Shown: positions 43,507 to 51,876 of the stretch, piece after piece
Position numbering within the stretch: position 1 is the first letter of the stretch
How the letters are laid out: every line of letters starts with the position of its first letter
Source of the DNA: Calothrix sp. NIES-2100
GTDB lineage: Bacteria; Cyanobacteriota; Cyanobacteriia; Cyanobacteriales; Nostocaceae
Direction: 5' to 3'
NCBI RefSeq assembly: GCF_002368195.1
Contig: NZ_AP018178.1
Span: forward strand, 2,178,238 to 2,242,237
Length of the DNA stretch: 64,000 nucleotides
The notes under the pieces: model-generated
What the model saw: only the letters and a program-made list of their open reading frames with translations
What the model was told of the DNA's origin: nothing
The model's database searches: none
Translations under genes and position numbers: made by a program

Positions 43507-44643
43507 CTAACGCACCTCAATTTCTCTTTCCGCAGCAATGACAATTTGAGATTCTTTAAAAACTATACTTTTATCTTTACCTCTTTCAATCCTATGAATC
43601 CTAATACCATCTTCAGTTACATCTTCCTCTTGTACAATAGTGGCTAAACTTGTCCAACAATCACTATTGTGAGTAGTTGCGAAAACTTGCACATTTAATC
43701 TTTTGGCTGTTTCCCAAATCAGTTTCCACATATCTGACATAGCCGTAAAATGGAGTCCCGTATCAATTTCATCAACAAATAAGTATCCATCTTTAGCACA
43801 CACTGTAGCTAATGCAAGTCCTAAGATACGCCAAATACCATCACCCATACTGCCAATTGGTACACGCTGATTACTATCAGAAAGAAGGATAAAAAAACCG
43901 CCCCGCGAATCAAAGGAATATCTGGACTTTCGAGAACTAACTGGAGCAATCCGTTGAATTTTAGAGTCTATTCTATGAAGTGCTTGCTCTACAAGTTTTT
44001 CTTCAGGCGTTAGTACTATCTGATCAAATAGTTCAATCATCTTCTCGGTTCCTAGAGAAGATGATGTTATAAATTGTATTTTTGGTGCTGGATTTTTAGG
44101 ATCTCTACGCAATTGACGAGTATAATCCTCTACAGGAAGTCCGCCATTAGCTGATAGTGGTAGTCTCCAAGGCTTTTCTTCTCGACCATAATTCCACTTA
44201 ATACTGAAATCTAGTTCCCTTAATGCATCTGGGACTTCATCATATAGAAACTCAGGTGATGAGCTAAGTTGCTCTTTTGAAAAAATTTTGCGTTCTTCTA
44301 TTGATACAATAAGCTCCTCTTGAATATTGCCATTAGTACCGGTTATTGAAAATTTGCTTCCCAGTTCAATCTCGTGACCATAAAAAAGGTGACGAACATC
44401 AAGCTCTTTATCTGGCCTTAACCTACGTTCACTACGCTCATCATCAAAAAAATATTCACTCCGGTTAGTCATTGTCTGGCGTAGTGGATCAAGATTATTC
44501 CGTGAGCATAAAAGTTGAATAGCTTCGAGTATTGATGTTTTACCAGTATTGTTTTTGCCAACTAGCAGATTTATTCTACCAAGCTGCTGAAGCTCGAAAG
44601 ATTGGAAACTACGGAAATTATTTATTTTTATCGTCTTCAACAT
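43507..44643 (-). CDS. AAA/ABC-type ATPase (OLD/AAA_15-21-like)
   Basis: 378 residues from ATG 44643 (MLKTIKINNFRSFQSFELQQLGRINLLVG). The open frame extends 21 codons further upstream, but that part does not fit the family. Walker A is GKNNTGKTS, the ABC signature-like segment is PIGSMGDGIWRILGLALA, Walker B is GYLFVDEIDTGLHF, and the H-loop is VFATTHNSD. The centre is an SMC-like, partly coiled region. Related ATPases are the sensor or scaffold halves of two-gene defence systems. It is coupled to the downstream DUF3226 gene with a gap of 2 bp. Confidence 0.85.
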   Translation of the reverse strand: MLKTIKINNFRSFQSFELQQLGRINLLVGKNNTGKTSILEAIQLLCSRNNLDPLRQTMTNRSEYFFDDERSERRLRPDKELDVRHLFYGHEIELGSKFSITGTNGNIQEELIVSIEERKIFSKEQLSSSPEFLYDEVPDALRELDFSIKWNYGREEKPWRLPLSANGGLPVEDYTRQLRRDPKNPAPKIQFITSSSLGTEKMIELFDQIVLTPEEKLVEQALHRIDSKIQRIAPVSSRKSRYSFDSRGGFFILLSDSNQRVPIGSMGDGIWRILGLALATVCAKDGYLFVDEIDTGLHFTAMSDMWKLIWETAKRLNVQVFATTHNSDCWTSLATIVQEEDVTEDGIRIHRIERGKDKSIVFKESQIVIAAEREIEVR

Positions 44644-44742
44644 AATTTTGCTAGCCGGAGACAACAAAGAGATAATGACTGGTATTAGTATACGCAGCTT
44701 TGACATCTCTCAATCTAGCAAACATAGGTGGCTCTTTTCACC

Positions 44743-45354
44743 TCATGCCTCTACATCAGCGCTTTCGGCTTCTTTTTCCACAAGCTCAAACTGCACTTTG
44801 TTGTATAAATCTTGCAAAGAAATTTCAAAAGGTACGGTTACAAGTGCGATTGCTTCATCTTCTTCATCGTATTCACGCAGCGCCCATTGTTTCTTACCAG
44901 TTTTGGAAAATTGTTCTACATAAATCCGATTTTGATCGATTAATAAATATTCTTGAAAAGTGGGAATTGTCCGGTAAGCCTCAAATTTACCTTGGCGATC
45001 ATAGTTTTTGGTTGATTGTGATAAAACCTCCACAATTATTTGTGGATTCACAATTATATCTAAACGATTGTTGAAATACTCTGGTTCATCTGCCAGAATC
45101 ATCACATCTGGATAAGTATAAGTACGCTTTTGAGCTATCCATAAACGAACATCACCCATATACACTCGGTAGTGTTGTTTTTTGAAAGCAAAATTTAAAT
45201 CAGTACTTAAATTGAGCGCTATTTGATTGTGATTTAGTGTACCACCAGCCATTGGAATTATTTGCCCATCAATATATTCGCTTTTGTAGTCAGCAGCTTC
45301 CTCTAGTTGTAAATATTCTTCTGGGGTGTAGTATCGCTGTTGTGTGATTTGCAT
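44743..45354 (-). CDS. Uma2-family (DUF820) PD-(D/E)XK-like endonuclease
   Basis: 203 residues from ATG 45354 (MQITQQRYYTPEEYLQLEEAADYKSEYIDGQI). Family signs are the YTPEEYLQLEE start, KSEYIDGQIIPMAG, the core YTYPDVMIL with catalytic Asp, and IIVEVLSQSTKNYDRQGKFEAYRTIPTFQEYLLID with the E-x-S/K part. Uma2 proteins are extremely common in cyanobacteria. A nuclease fold is clear, but biological roles are mostly unknown. It lies upstream of the ATPase/DUF3226 pair on the same strand, separated by about 100 bp. Confidence 0.9.
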   Translation of the reverse strand: MQITQQRYYTPEEYLQLEEAADYKSEYIDGQIIPMAGGTLNHNQIALNLSTDLNFAFKKQHYRVYMGDVRLWIAQKRTYTYPDVMILADEPEYFNNRLDIIVNPQIIVEVLSQSTKNYDRQGKFEAYRTIPTFQEYLLIDQNRIYVEQFSKTGKKQWALREYDEEDEAIALVTVPFEISLQDLYNKVQFELVEKEAESADVEA

Positions 45355-45399
45355 AATTTTTTGAGATAGCGATCGCATTCAACGAACAGTGTAACGTGG

Positions 45400-46524
45400 T
45401 TATCCCCACAATCTCCTACCTGCTTTGCCATTTAATCTTTCATGGCTATTTTGCAATAAAGCGGGAATATCTAATTCTTCAGGACACCTGGGTAAACAAT
45501 CCCCACATTCTGTACAACGGTTCGCTTTCATTCCTGCAAACCAGTGACCGGCATTTTCAAACATTCCATAGCGATATTTGCTATAGTCTGTCATGTCATA
45601 TGCCACTGCTAGATTACGTAATCGCAATACCTCTGGAATATTAATATTTTCCGGGCAAGGTAAACAAGCATAGCAAGAGCTACACTTATCAGTTCCTAAA
45701 GCAATTTGCTGTTGATTTGCTAACCGTCCAAAAGCTGCAATTTCTGCTGATGTTAATTCATCTACACTGTCAGCAACCCGCAAAGGAGCAATTAATTCCT
45801 CTGGGTTGGCTGGCCCTATACTCAAGGTAGTAATCCGGCGATCGCTCAATAAAAATCGATAATTTAACTCTAAGGGTGAAAATGGATCGCACAAATCTTT
45901 TAAGGTTTGGGGTGGTGTGTAAAGTCGTCCCCCTTTATCCGCAGGAGAAATGATAAAAATCCCCATGTCTTTCTCCGTCGCTAGCTGAATAGCTGGTGCA
46001 TGGCGTTGGAAAAAATAGTAATAATGCAGATTGACAAATTCAAATAAATCTGTATTTATGGCTGCTTGAATCAGATCTAACGATCCGTGAGTAGAAAAAC
46101 CCACATGTCGCACCCTACCATCGGCGATCGCTTCTTGTACAGCCTCTATACAACCAGATTGCACCAATTCTAGATGTTCCCAAGTATTTAAGCCATGAAT
46201 TCCCAAGCAATCTAGATAATCTAGCTGCAATTTTTCTAAAGATTCATCAATATAGCGACGCATCGTGTCAACATCGGCTGTCGGGGGAATTTTGCTAGTG
46301 ATGTGAAGTTGGGAACGAGGTACAGATAACCCAGCTTTGAGTGCTTTACCAAAAAACTCCTCACTTTTGCCGTAACCTCTAGCAGTTTCTATATGATTAA
46401 TTCCCAACGCCAAGGCTGTTTCGATGGTTTGCTGCGCATTTTCAGCATCAGCCAAATAGCGCATTGTTCCCAAAGAAAAAACCGACAGGTGTAGATTAGT
46501 TTTGCCAAAGCGTCGATATTGCAT
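45400..46524 (-). CDS. Aldo/keto reductase with C-terminal 4Fe-4S ferredoxin domain
   Basis: A 374-residue protein. The N-terminal TIM-barrel (MQYRRFGKTNLHLSVFSLGTMR, HIETARGYGKSEEFFGKAL) is an aldo/keto reductase. The family catalytic tetrad Tyr is in ARGYGKSE and the Lys in HITSKIPP. The C-terminal 100 residues carry two clusters of cysteines, CSSCYACLPCP and CTECGDCLPRCP, for two [4Fe-4S] centres. This oxidoreductase class is frequent in cyanobacteria and anaerobes and probably exchanges electrons with ferredoxin; the substrate is unknown. ATG 46524 gives a canonical start. Confidence 0.93.
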   Translation of the reverse strand: MQYRRFGKTNLHLSVFSLGTMRYLADAENAQQTIETALALGINHIETARGYGKSEEFFGKALKAGLSVPRSQLHITSKIPPTADVDTMRRYIDESLEKLQLDYLDCLGIHGLNTWEHLELVQSGCIEAVQEAIADGRVRHVGFSTHGSLDLIQAAINTDLFEFVNLHYYYFFQRHAPAIQLATEKDMGIFIISPADKGGRLYTPPQTLKDLCDPFSPLELNYRFLLSDRRITTLSIGPANPEELIAPLRVADSVDELTSAEIAAFGRLANQQQIALGTDKCSSCYACLPCPENINIPEVLRLRNLAVAYDMTDYSKYRYGMFENAGHWFAGMKANRCTECGDCLPRCPEELDIPALLQNSHERLNGKAGRRLWG

Positions 46525-46847
46525 ATAGTCAGTTGTCAGTTGTCATTTGTCATTTGTCCCATGCCCCAATGCAGTTCACTTAAGCATTTCTTTCTTCTCT
46601 CTGCGTCCTTCTCTGCGAGACGCTAACGCGAAGGCGTACTTGGCGGTTGATTAAAAAAATAACCTTGATGACAGAGTTTCAGCCTTAACACCAAGCCTAT
46701 TGTCCCATGCCCAATGCCCAATGCCCAATGACTCGTAAGAAGAAAAAATAAAGAAATTGTGTGCTTTTCTTTACTTCTTCTTCCTAGTTCTTTATGGTTT
46801 AATTTGTTGATTCTTTCTGGTTTAGCAATTAGCACTTCCGTAATTTT
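46525..46847. other. Intergenic region with heptamer and other short repeats
   Basis: About 320 bp with TTGTCAG/TTGTCAT heptamers at 46527-46560, a GCGAGACGCTAACGCGAAGGC repeat near 46615-46636 and four copies of GCCCAAT near 46705-46730. No gene was recognised. Confidence 0.6.
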
Positions 46848-47345
46848 CTAACTTTCGCCATTACCAAAGCGTTTGATCAAATCTTCAGGACGGAGATTAG
46901 AAACAAATTCGCGGAATGCTTGTTGTTCTGCTTCATCAGCGTCGCGATCAACAGGGATAGAAGCATCAGCAATGACTTCTTCCATTACCCAAATGGGGGT
47001 ATTGGTACGCAGCGCAATGGCGATCGCATCGCTAGGACGGGAGTCAATTTCTTTTGTTGTCTCGCCGTGCTTGACAACTAATGCTGCATAAAATGTATCC
47101 TTTTGCAAGGAATGAATAATTACTTTTTCTAAAGTCAAGTTCCACGTTTCCAGAATATTTACAATTAAATCGTGAGTTAAAGGCCGTGGAGGCTTTTGAC
47201 TCTCTATTGCTCCCGCGATCGCCCTAGCCTGTTCCTGACCGATATAAATTGGCAATGCACGGCGATCGGAAGCATCTTTCAGAAGTACAATTGGGCTGCG
47301 GGTTATGGCATCTAATGCTATGCCAGCGACTCTCATTTCAATCAT
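46848..47345 (-). CDS. Bifunctional nuclease family protein (DUF151)
   Basis: A 165-residue protein matching DUF151: MIEMRVAGIALDAITRSPIV followed by LLKDASDRRALPIYIGQEQA, and the hallmark KEIDSRPSDAIAIALRTNTPIWV. Plant and bacterial members were reported to have both DNase and RNase activity, though the physiological role in cyanobacteria is not settled. The C-terminal region (DRDADEAEQQAFREFVSNLRPEDLIKRF) is acidic and helical. It is divergent from riboflavin synthase, a conserved neighbour in related genomes as far as I recall. Confidence 0.92.
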   Translation of the reverse strand: MIEMRVAGIALDAITRSPIVLLKDASDRRALPIYIGQEQARAIAGAIESQKPPRPLTHDLIVNILETWNLTLEKVIIHSLQKDTFYAALVVKHGETTKEIDSRPSDAIAIALRTNTPIWVMEEVIADASIPVDRDADEAEQQAFREFVSNLRPEDLIKRFGNGES

Positions 47346-47686
47346 TGGCTAAGCCTCTACGCTCCTTGGAGTACTTGGTTATTAAGTATCAAATAATACC
47401 CTAAATGGGTTAAGTCCGGGACAGGAATAAACATAGGCATTTGTTCTCTATAATTGCTGCTATTGAACTCCGAACTTGATGTGAACACCAGATTAAGTCA
47501 AAGTGGTCTACTTAGACAATATCCTTCTTACCCAAGTATGCCTTGTCCATGATGCTAATGTGATAATATCCCTATCTTAAATAACGTCAGAAAATATACT
47601 CAGATTTTGCAACATTTATGGAGGGAATTAGCAGTAGTTTTTCGGCAAAATTAGGCAATAAATAGATTTACTTTGGCAAACAAGCT
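47346..47686. other. Intergenic region before ribE
   Basis: About 340 bp between divergent genes. I looked for an FMN riboswitch and see none. No other element was recognised. Confidence 0.5.
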
Positions 47687-48367
47687 GTGTTTACAGGATT
47701 GATCCAGGCTTTAGGAACCATGAAACCCCTTGGGGGAGATTCTTGGCAAATTACTTGTGTAAGTCAGTCATCTGATTTAATTATGCAGGATCTGGCTTAC
47801 GGCGACAGTATTGCCGTTGATGGCGTATGTCTGACAGTGGAAGAAGTGTTAAAGGATGGTTTTATCGCCACTGCATCCCCAGAAACTTTGCGCCGCACGA
47901 CTTTAGGAGATGAGGACACACCACAGAAATGGGTTAATCTTGAAGCTTCGTTGCGGGTAGGAAGCAAAGTAGGCGGTCATTTTGTGATGGGACATGTAGA
48001 CGGTGTTGGGCGGATGGTGAGTGCCCAACAAACAGCTAGTTCTTGGGAAATGACCTTTATAGCAGCTGAGGCGATCGCGCGGTACATTGTCCCCAAGGGT
48101 AGTATTGCTGTCAATGGAATTAGCCTCACAGTAGCCGCCTACGAGCCAGAACTCTCTCAATTCACAGTGGCGGTAATTCCCCTCACCTACGCCGAAACCA
48201 ATCTCCGTGATTTAGTTCCTGGTAGTTTGGTGAATCTCGAAGGAGATATTCTCGGCAAATATGTCGAAAAATTCCTTTATTCTGGCAAACCAAACCCTAA
48301 CTCTGGGGATAATTCCAGTTCTGCTGACATTACACCTGCATTTTTAGCAGAACACGGCTACTTGTAG
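47687..48367 (+). CDS. ribE: Riboflavin synthase, alpha subunit
   Basis: 226 residues from GTG 47687 (MFTGLIQALGTMKPLGG). The protein is a tandem of two lumazine-binding barrels. Repeat 1 has MFTGLIQ, DSIAVDGVCLTV and TLRRTTLG; repeat 2 starts at GHFVMGHVDGVG and has GSIAVNGISLTVA and IPLTYAETNL. It dismutates two 6,7-dimethyl-8-ribityllumazine molecules to riboflavin and a pyrimidine, the last step of riboflavin synthesis. The C-terminal 25 residues (NPNSGDNSSSADITPAFLAEHGY) are a short extension typical of cyanobacteria. No other rib gene is adjacent. Confidence 0.95.
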   Translation: MFTGLIQALGTMKPLGGDSWQITCVSQSSDLIMQDLAYGDSIAVDGVCLTVEEVLKDGFIATASPETLRRTTLGDEDTPQKWVNLEASLRVGSKVGGHFVMGHVDGVGRMVSAQQTASSWEMTFIAAEAIARYIVPKGSIAVNGISLTVAAYEPELSQFTVAVIPLTYAETNLRDLVPGSLVNLEGDILGKYVEKFLYSGKPNPNSGDNSSSADITPAFLAEHGYL

Positions 48368-48431
48368 AAGGATGAAGGATGAAGGATGAAAGCTAAAAAT
48401 TTCAGCCTTCATCCTTCAGACTTTATCCTTC

Positions 48432-50021
48432 CTAAGAGCCTGGTTCCTTGGTTAACTGGGCTGTCTGAGAGCCTTGAACCAAGTGACTCAGAGCGGTCTC
48501 TAATTCTACACCTGGGTCTACGGCTACCCAGCCGTTTGCTGTCAGGTGGCGGACTTCAAAGTGCAGGTGGGGGCCTGTAGAAGCGCCAGTGCTACCAACT
48601 TGGCCAATGACAGTTCCCGGTTCTACCCACTGACCAGGTCGCACATAGATTTGTGACATGTGACCGTAGAGAGTTTGTTGAGCTGAATTGTGGTTAATGG
48701 TGACAGCTAAACCATAACCACCCATCCAGTCAGCAACCTCTACTTGACCTCTAGCAGCGGCTAAAACTGGTGTACCCGTAGGCGCGCCTAAATCTGTACC
48801 AGCATGGAAGCGGCGATCGCCTGTGATCGGATGAACTCGCCAGCCAAACAATGAGGTAATTGGCGCGGGGATAGATAGGGGAAACATCATTCCCTGACCG
48901 CTATAGGCAACTCTGCCTACGAAAGAAATTTGGGGTAAGGTTGACGCTAGTGGAAAATCATAAACAACCGTACTCGGACGGGGTGCAACATTCCCATCAG
49001 CCATTGGTGGTGGTAAAGTCCCAGCGCTGGGTGCGATCGGGGTGGCGCTGACTCTGGTGGTAGAAAAATCGCTGGGGTTAGGAATAAACCGACTAGGATG
49101 ATATTCGCTCTTAGTCACGCTAGCTGCAATGCGAGTAGCAACATTATCAGGAACAACTTGCTGATTACGCCATCTGCGGGTGTTACCAGTAGATGCTATG
49201 GGTCTAACAACGGGAGCATTTGCTAAATTAGCAGTTTGACTTCTGCGCAACCAACTGGGTGATTCTTTGCCATTATTACCCGCTACAGGCTGATTGACTG
49301 GTGTTTTAGCACAAAGACTACCCGATATAGCTTGTCCTGAGGGCAAAGTCGCTCGACAACCACTTGAGCGTTCGGTAATGATTACAGAATTAGGTGCTTG
49401 ATAATTAGTACCACCAGCTTGATAATCAGTGGGGTCAATATAGGCGTTATTGTAATCCTTCTGGGGTTTTACTTCCGTGCTACCCACAGGGCTGTTGGAG
49501 TTGTTGGCTGGTTGAGCAATTTCTGGAAGTTTCTCAGGTACAGTGCGTAACCGTGTAGGTGTAGGTTTTTCCGGGTTAACTTTAACTGGCGTAACCTGCG
49601 AAGTTTGTACTTTGGGTTTTAAACGCCGGATGATCACAGGTTCAGCAGCTTCGATTTTCGGTTGAGACTGTCTGACTGGCTGTGAAGATTGGGATACATT
49701 TTCCCTTTGTAATCTTTTTTTGAGTCTGGTTCGCCGTTCGGAAAATTCTACCTGGGGTCGAGTTACCTCTGAGCTTACAGTATTTTTTTTAACTGGATGT
49801 GTAACTGCGGTCGGTTGAGAATTTTCAATAGTAGGAACGATGTTGTCTATAGATGTTTCCGTTTGCGCTAACACCAAACTATTGCCCAGGAGGCTAAAGC
49901 TACTGAGCCAACAGAGGCTCTGTGCTGGTAGCGTAGAAGCAAAGCGTTTTGTTGTGATTAGCAAACGTTTATGGGCAGAGTGATTTGGCTGCGTCATTTG
50001 TTCTCTCAAATTTTGTCTCAA
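48432..50021 (-). CDS. M23-family (LytM/DUF-peptidase) murein endopeptidase
   Basis: 529 residues; ATG 49997 (MTQPNHSAHKRLLITTKRFA) is an equally good start. A signal peptide is followed by a long, low-complexity Pro/Thr/Ser-rich region (60-370) with a short Cys-containing stretch (GCRATLPSGQAISGSLC). The catalytic LytM domain lies at about 390-500: H406 and D410 (RFHAGTDLGAP), H454 (GHMSQ) and H485/H487 (GPHLHFEV) complete the zinc site. It is an envelope enzyme that cuts peptidoglycan cross-links or activates amidases. It converges with ribE, with 64 bp between stops. Confidence 0.92.
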   Translation of the reverse strand: MRQNLREQMTQPNHSAHKRLLITTKRFASTLPAQSLCWLSSFSLLGNSLVLAQTETSIDNIVPTIENSQPTAVTHPVKKNTVSSEVTRPQVEFSERRTRLKKRLQRENVSQSSQPVRQSQPKIEAAEPVIIRRLKPKVQTSQVTPVKVNPEKPTPTRLRTVPEKLPEIAQPANNSNSPVGSTEVKPQKDYNNAYIDPTDYQAGGTNYQAPNSVIITERSSGCRATLPSGQAISGSLCAKTPVNQPVAGNNGKESPSWLRRSQTANLANAPVVRPIASTGNTRRWRNQQVVPDNVATRIAASVTKSEYHPSRFIPNPSDFSTTRVSATPIAPSAGTLPPPMADGNVAPRPSTVVYDFPLASTLPQISFVGRVAYSGQGMMFPLSIPAPITSLFGWRVHPITGDRRFHAGTDLGAPTGTPVLAAARGQVEVADWMGGYGLAVTINHNSAQQTLYGHMSQIYVRPGQWVEPGTVIGQVGSTGASTGPHLHFEVRHLTANGWVAVDPGVELETALSHLVQGSQTAQLTKEPGS

Positions 50022-50088
50022 TAGTCTAAACAGAATGATGCCGGTGGTTTGTCTTGCCCAAAGAGCGAAATTTTGAACAAACCTTAAT

Positions 50089-50901
50089 TTAAACCGAAGA
50101 TTTTTGATAACCCAAACTGATTGTACCGGGTTCGATGTAAATTTCTGGTGCGATTACTTTCTCTGTATTATAAGTTTCTACATTTACTCGTAAATTTCCC
50201 TGGGGTGTGACCCCAACTATTGTCCCCACCAGATTATTAAAGTGTACGCGATCGCCCATATTGGTCAGTAAATCTAGATAGTGAGATAAGAGTATGTTTA
50301 CTCCTTCTTCAAAAAGGCACTCAATACCGGATTCTATTCCCAATAAAACCTTTGAGGTTAACATTTCTAGACAGGATATTGGTTTTACAGGCTGGGATGC
50401 TTGCCACAATTCTAAGTTGATTCCGGTTTCTGGTACTGGGTTTGCCCAGTTAATCCCCACACCAATGACTGCTTGGGTGATTTTTCCTCCCTTGACTTTG
50501 GTTTCCGTCAAAATACCGCCTAGCTTGCGACTATTTAAAACTAAATCGTTAGGCCATTTAATGCCAACGTTGACACCGCAGTTACGCAATTGAGCAGCAA
50601 TACCCCAAGCCGTAGCCAAAGTTAGTTGGTAACTGTCTGTAGCCTCTAATTTCGAGTTAATCGCTACCGAAACATATAATCCCCCATTAGCAGAAATCCA
50701 CTGGCGACCCCACTGTCCACGCCCAGCCGTCTGCTGAGTCGCAATTACTACACATCCTGGTTGGCCCCCCTGTGCCAGCAAGTTCCAGAGGGTTTGATTC
50801 GTTGAAGTTACACTATCAAAAATATGTAAAGAAAATGGTAAATATGAATACTTCCGCCCTGAATGCAGGGCTGCTGTCAAATATTGCAAATCAAATCCCA
50901 C
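50089..50901 (-). CDS. birA: Biotin--[acetyl-CoA-carboxylase] ligase
   Basis: About 270 residues. A GTG at 50901 (VGFDLQYLTAAL) is the likely start; a TTG at 50928 is also in frame. The biotin-protein-ligase core is complete: HIFDSVTSTNQTLW, ATQQTAGRGQWGRQW (the flexible biotin/AMP loop GRG.G..W), YVSVAIN and GIKWPNDLVLNSRKLGGILTE. The C-terminal SH3-like domain ends YIEPGTISLGYQ. There is no N-terminal repressor HTH, so this is a monofunctional enzyme that biotinylates AccB. It is divergent from pgeF. Confidence 0.93.
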   Translation of the reverse strand: MGFDLQYLTAALHSGRKYSYLPFSLHIFDSVTSTNQTLWNLLAQGGQPGCVVIATQQTAGRGQWGRQWISANGGLYVSVAINSKLEATDSYQLTLATAWGIAAQLRNCGVNVGIKWPNDLVLNSRKLGGILTETKVKGGKITQAVIGVGINWANPVPETGINLELWQASQPVKPISCLEMLTSKVLLGIESGIECLFEEGVNILLSHYLDLLTNMGDRVHFNNLVGTIVGVTPQGNLRVNVETYNTEKVIAPEIYIEPGTISLGYQKSSV

Positions 50902-50974
50902 GCAGTTAACCCAAATCCCGTTGTACAAGTTAGCATTAATTGACTGATGATTTTCTGTTTAGGTTTGGTTTAAG

Positions 50975-51763
50975 ATGCACACTTGGCACTGGAGCAATTG
51001 GCAAGGAATGCCCTACCTGACTTGTAGTCTCCTAGAACCTTGGTCACACGGCTTTTTCACCCAGCCGTTTTGGCCACGTTCACCCCAAGAGTTAACACAG
51101 GTGCTGCAACCAGAGGCATCAGTTTATCGCTTGAAGCAGGTTCATGGCAACACTGTACTTACCCCACAAGAAATTGAAAGCAAGTTAAGTTCAGACTCTG
51201 ATGATGATTCGGCTTTAGCCGCAGCCGACGGTTTAGTTAGCGAGAAGGCTTTGCAAGCGGTGTGGGTCGCCAGCGCTGATTGTACACCTGTGCTGATTGG
51301 CGATGTCAACACCGGACAGGTAGCGGCAATTCATGCAGGGTGGCGGGGGACTGCAAAAAAAATTGTCCCGCAAGCGATCGCCCGTTTGCAAGCCCAAGGT
51401 AGCAAGCTGGAAAATTTGCGCATAGCGATGGGGCCTGCGATCGCTGGGGAGGTTTACCAAGTCTCAGTGGAGGTGGCTGCGGAAATTGGGGCTAGCATTA
51501 TACCACATGACGACGAACAACAAATAGTTGCTGCTTTGCATGAACTAGCCAATTCTCCGTTGATTGCCGATTCTGACCCTGGTAAAGTCAGAGTAGATGT
51601 GCGCCGGGTAAATACCTTACAAATAGAAAGCCTGGGAATTAGCGGCGAACAAATTGCGATCGCGCCTTACTGTACTTACCAAACTCCAGAACATTTCTTT
51701 TCCTACCGTCGAGAACAACAGAAAAAAGTCCAGTGGTCTGGGATTGTGAGCTTGAAGTATTGA
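50975..51763 (+). CDS. pgeF: Peptidoglycan editing factor PgeF (YfiH/laccase-domain)
   Basis: A 262-residue protein. The copper/zinc ligands of the family are visible in KQVHGNTVL (His), VASADCTPVLIGD (Cys) and VAAIHAGWRGTAKKI (His), with the later PAIAGEVYQV. PgeF removes wrongly incorporated L-serine (as UDP-MurNAc-L-Ser) and so keeps peptidoglycan stem peptides correct. The C-terminus (YCTYQTPEHFFSYRREQQ) is typical. ATG 50975 is preceded by TTTAGGTTTGGTTTAAG, a weak ribosome-binding site. A dispersed hairpin at 51803-51835 follows. Confidence 0.93.
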   Translation: MHTWHWSNWQGMPYLTCSLLEPWSHGFFTQPFWPRSPQELTQVLQPEASVYRLKQVHGNTVLTPQEIESKLSSDSDDDSALAAADGLVSEKALQAVWVASADCTPVLIGDVNTGQVAAIHAGWRGTAKKIVPQAIARLQAQGSKLENLRIAMGPAIAGEVYQVSVEVAAEIGASIIPHDDEQQIVAALHELANSPLIADSDPGKVRVDVRRVNTLQIESLGISGEQIAIAPYCTYQTPEHFFSYRREQQKKVQWSGIVSLKY

Positions 51764-51802
51764 CACTCCCTGGTCTAAGGGAATGTTTTGCGATCGCGAT
51801 TT

Positions 51803-51835
51803 AGATCCGCGACTTCTTCAAGAAGTCGGGGATCT
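51803..51835. repeat. Dispersed hairpin repeat
   Basis: AGATCC-GCGACTTCTT and AAGAAGTCGGGGATCT form a long, nearly perfect stem. It has the same core as 41246-41274. Here it follows pgeF and could act as its terminator. Confidence 0.65.
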
Positions 51836-51876
51836 AGACAGCAACTTGGTACTACAAAAACTGCTGTAATTACAAA

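Noticed and set aside
47346..47686. FMN riboswitch before riboflavin synthase
   Set aside because: None of the conserved FMN-riboswitch blocks are present.
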